Below, piece after piece: positions 63,069 to 64,000 of a stretch of DNA of 64,000 bases. The first letter of the stretch is position 1. Each line of letters begins with the position of its first letter. The DNA comes from Pseudoxanthomonas jiangsuensis (GTDB taxonomy: Bacteria > Pseudomonadota > Gammaproteobacteria > Xanthomonadales > Xanthomonadaceae): assembly GCF_010093185.1 (NCBI RefSeq), contig NZ_PDWL01000005.1, positions 104,985 to 168,984 of the forward strand. The letters are read 5' to 3'. The position numbers were made by a program, and so were the translations under genes. The notes beneath the pieces are model-generated. The model saw only the letters and a program-made list of their open reading frames with translations. It did no database searches and was not told the origin of the DNA.

Positions 63069-63261
63069 CCAGCCCGCCCGCGGCCAGCAACTCATTAGCG
63101 AAGTCATCGCCATAGACCGCACGGTTAGTGGCATCGGCTGCCTCCACCACTTTGTAACCGGCGGTGACCACCTTTACCGCGACCTCGACTAGGGCAATTG
63201 CATCTCCGAGGCCGATGGAACCCGACACGGAAGAAACCTCCAAGCTGGACAACTCCCTCAT
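63061..63261 (-). CDS. Putative class II bacteriocin/microcin precursor with GS-type leader
   Basis: A 66-residue peptide. The leader MRELSSLEVSSVSGS matches the double-glycine leader consensus at every informative position: Leu -12, Ser -11, Glu -8, Val -7, Val -4, Gly -2, with Ser at -1 in place of Gly. It resembles the colicin V leader. The predicted 51-residue core begins IGLGDAIALVEVAV, has no cysteine, is hydrophobic in its first half and ends LLAAGGLGA. GAGGAG lies seven bases before the ATG, a strong ribosome site. It needs a peptidase-containing ABC exporter, which is not in the window. A quorum-sensing peptide is an alternative role. Confidence 0.75.
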   Translation of the reverse strand: MRELSSLEVSSVSGSIGLGDAIALVEVAVKVVTAGYKVVEAADATNRAVYGDDFANELLAAGGLGA

Positions 63262-63315
63262 GCTTTTCTCCTCATCCGGAAGCACAGGGTTGGAAAACAT
63301 CGGCCGGCCGGGCCA

Positions 63316-63335
63316 GTATCCGGGACACCGGATAC
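63316..63335. promoter_or_regulatory. 8-bp dyad in the peptide gene leader
   Basis: GTATCCGG-GACA-CCGGATAC is a perfect inverted repeat 55 bp upstream of the peptide ATG, just past the predicted -10. It could be an operator or an RNA stem-loop in the leader. Confidence 0.5.
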
Positions 63336-63342
63336 CGGGATG

Positions 63343-63372
63343 ATTTACCCCGCATTCGCATTCTTCGGTCAA
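63343..63372 (-). promoter_or_regulatory. Candidate promoter of the peptide gene
   Basis: Reverse-strand TTGACC (63367-63372) and GTAAAT (63343-63348) are 18 bp apart, about 80 bp before the peptide ATG. Confidence 0.4.
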
Positions 63373-63377
63373 TACCA

Positions 63378-63406
63378 TTGCTGTTATTGTCTAGCCTCGC
63401 TAGACA
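63378..63406 (+). promoter_or_regulatory. Promoter and operator of the XRE regulator gene
   Basis: TTGCTG (63378-63383) and TAGACA (63401-63406) are 17 bp apart. The perfect dyad TGTCTAG-CCTCG-CTAGACA (63388-63406) covers the spacer and the -10, which is the layout of an autorepressed promoter. It ends 16 bp before the regulator ATG. Confidence 0.65.
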
Positions 63407-63422
63407 CCCAGGGGAGCTGTGC

Positions 63423-63803
63423 ATGAGGATCGGCACGCGTATCCGGCAATCCCGCTCCAGGATTGGACTCAGCATCCGGGATCTTGCCCATCACCTCGGG
63501 GTTTCCCATGCCACCGTTGGGCATTGGGAGACGGGCCGCCACAACCCAAGCATTGCCACCCTCTGCCACATTGCAGAAATCACGGGCGTAGACCCGGCGT
63601 GGTTGATGACTGGACATTCCGAATTCAGTGGCCGAGTACTTGTGGATCATGAGACCAAGCAAATAGGCGGTGGACTCGCGTTCACTCCGCACATCTCGCT
63701 CGAACCTTTGGCGACTTTCGACAGTGATGCATTGGGCCGCATACCCATACTACCTTTGAGCGTATGGCTTGCAGAATCGGCCACCCGTTCACTTCTGCCC
63801 TGA
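63423..63803 (+). CDS. XRE family helix-turn-helix regulator
   Basis: A 126-residue regulator. MRIGTRIRQSRSRIGLSIRD opens the HTH domain. LAHHLGVSHATVGHWETG is the helix-turn-helix, and IATLCHIAEITGVDPAWLMT completes the Cro/C1-type fold (residues 3-63). The C-terminal 60 residues match nothing I know. GGGGAG sits seven bases before the ATG. An upstream extension of the frame runs backwards through the divergent peptide gene and is rejected. Position and the operator dyad suggest it controls itself and possibly the peptide operon. Confidence 0.85.
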   Translation: MRIGTRIRQSRSRIGLSIRDLAHHLGVSHATVGHWETGRHNPSIATLCHIAEITGVDPAWLMTGHSEFSGRVLVDHETKQIGGGLAFTPHISLEPLATFDSDALGRIPILPLSVWLAESATRSLLP

Positions 63804-63873
63804 ACGCCAGAACTTTCAGTCGGAACACCCTAGCCCGGAACGCAGTTTCACGATCACAAGGGCTCCGGCGCAT

Positions 63874-63898
63874 TGGACCGGCCAGAGTTCCGTAGACA
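63874..63898. repeat. Terminal inverted repeat (one end) of an IS3-family element
   Basis: TGGACCGGCCAGAGTTCCGT... begins with TG as IS3-family ends do and lies directly beyond the transposase stop codon, so it should mark the boundary of the IS. The partner repeat is outside the window. Confidence 0.55.
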
Positions 63899-63899
63899 C

Positions 63900-64000
63900 T
63901 CAGTTGCCACTTTGCGCGTAGCGCCGTTCGAACTCTACCGGTGACAGTCCGCCAGCGGAACCATGCCGGCGGATCGGGTTGTAGAACATCTCGATGTAAT
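63900..64000 (-). mobile_element. IS3-family transposase, C-terminal end, cut by window edge
   Basis: The last 33 codons of a transposase on the reverse strand are visible. They read YIEMFYNPIRRHGSAGG then LSPVEFERRYAQSGN and stop at 63900-63902. This is the conserved C-terminus of the DDE integrase (OrfB) of IS3-family elements. The catalytic residues and the rest lie beyond the right edge, so completeness cannot be judged. Confidence 0.9.

Noticed and set aside
63198..63803. A longer XRE regulator starting at 63198
   Set aside because: The first 75 codons lie antisense to the peptide gene and its leader, resemble no HTH protein, and would start upstream of the promoter and operator. The ATG at 63423 has a good ribosome site.

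Overview
The window is a G+C-rich chromosomal segment of a Gram-negative gammaproteobacterium, most likely of the Xanthomonadaceae/Lysobacteraceae (Lysobacter, Luteimonas, Pseudoxanthomonas or a close relative). The evidence is a pilMNOPQ operon divergent from mrcA, the lpxD-fabZ-lpxA-lpxB-rnhB and folP-miaA-hfq-hflX orders, a type B L31 protein, and GTAG-type palindromic intergenic repeats. These are inferences from protein families and gene order; no rRNA marker is present. I saw no tRNA, rRNA or CRISPR array.

Layout. 1-9.6 kb: a DUF2339 membrane protein cut by the left edge, gap, ompW, an S1/P1 nuclease, modABC (ModC lacks its TOBE domain), a flavin reductase and a CE15-type esterase. 9.6-12.2 kb: a reverse-strand blaI / M56 metallopeptidase-TonB / lipoprotein operon with a large operator palindrome upstream. 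12.3-16.7 kb: an acetyl-CoA hydrolase/transferase, bolA, an L,D-transpeptidase and an M23 peptidase. 16.8-20.5 kb: tkt and a dicarboxylate/cation symporter, separated by a 29-bp inverted repeat. 20.5-27.7 kb: a tightly overlapping moxR-DUF58-DUF4381-batA-batBC-batD operon. 27.8-35.4 kb: the type IV pilus alignment and secretin operon pilMNOPQ, divergent from mrcA. 35.5-39.1 kb: a conserved hypothetical gene, gltA, rpmE2 and a nucleoside hydrolase. 39.2-48.4 kb: a long reverse-strand housekeeping array (rlmE, ftsH, a small membrane protein, folP, miaA, hfq, hflX, ridA, recG). 48.4-52.9 kb: yhbY, a Mth938-like gene, surE-pcm-exoD-nlpD and an Smr-domain gene. 52.9-57.1 kb: lipid A and fatty acid genes. 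57.5-61.9 kb: relA and spoT side by side. 62.0-64.0 kb: a secreted hypothetical protein, then a lower-G+C accessory island.

The most unusual part is the right-end island (about 62.59-64.0 kb). It holds a 66-residue peptide gene with a textbook double-glycine-type (here Gly-Ser) bacteriocin leader. A CPBP-like membrane protein gene, a possible immunity protein, overlaps its stop codon. A perfect 13-bp hairpin lies at the junction. A divergent XRE-type regulator has its own palindromic operator. The end of an IS3-family insertion sequence lies alongside. No export ABC transporter is visible. It is either beyond the IS or elsewhere in the genome.

Two palindromic repeat families are dispersed through the core regions. 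One is a 107-nt element with 26-bp perfect arms, present at 14.3 and 49.2 kb. The other has 29-nt arms and is present as an inverted pair at 19.0 kb and as a lone arm at 57.4 kb. A further branched palindrome sits at 57.2 kb.
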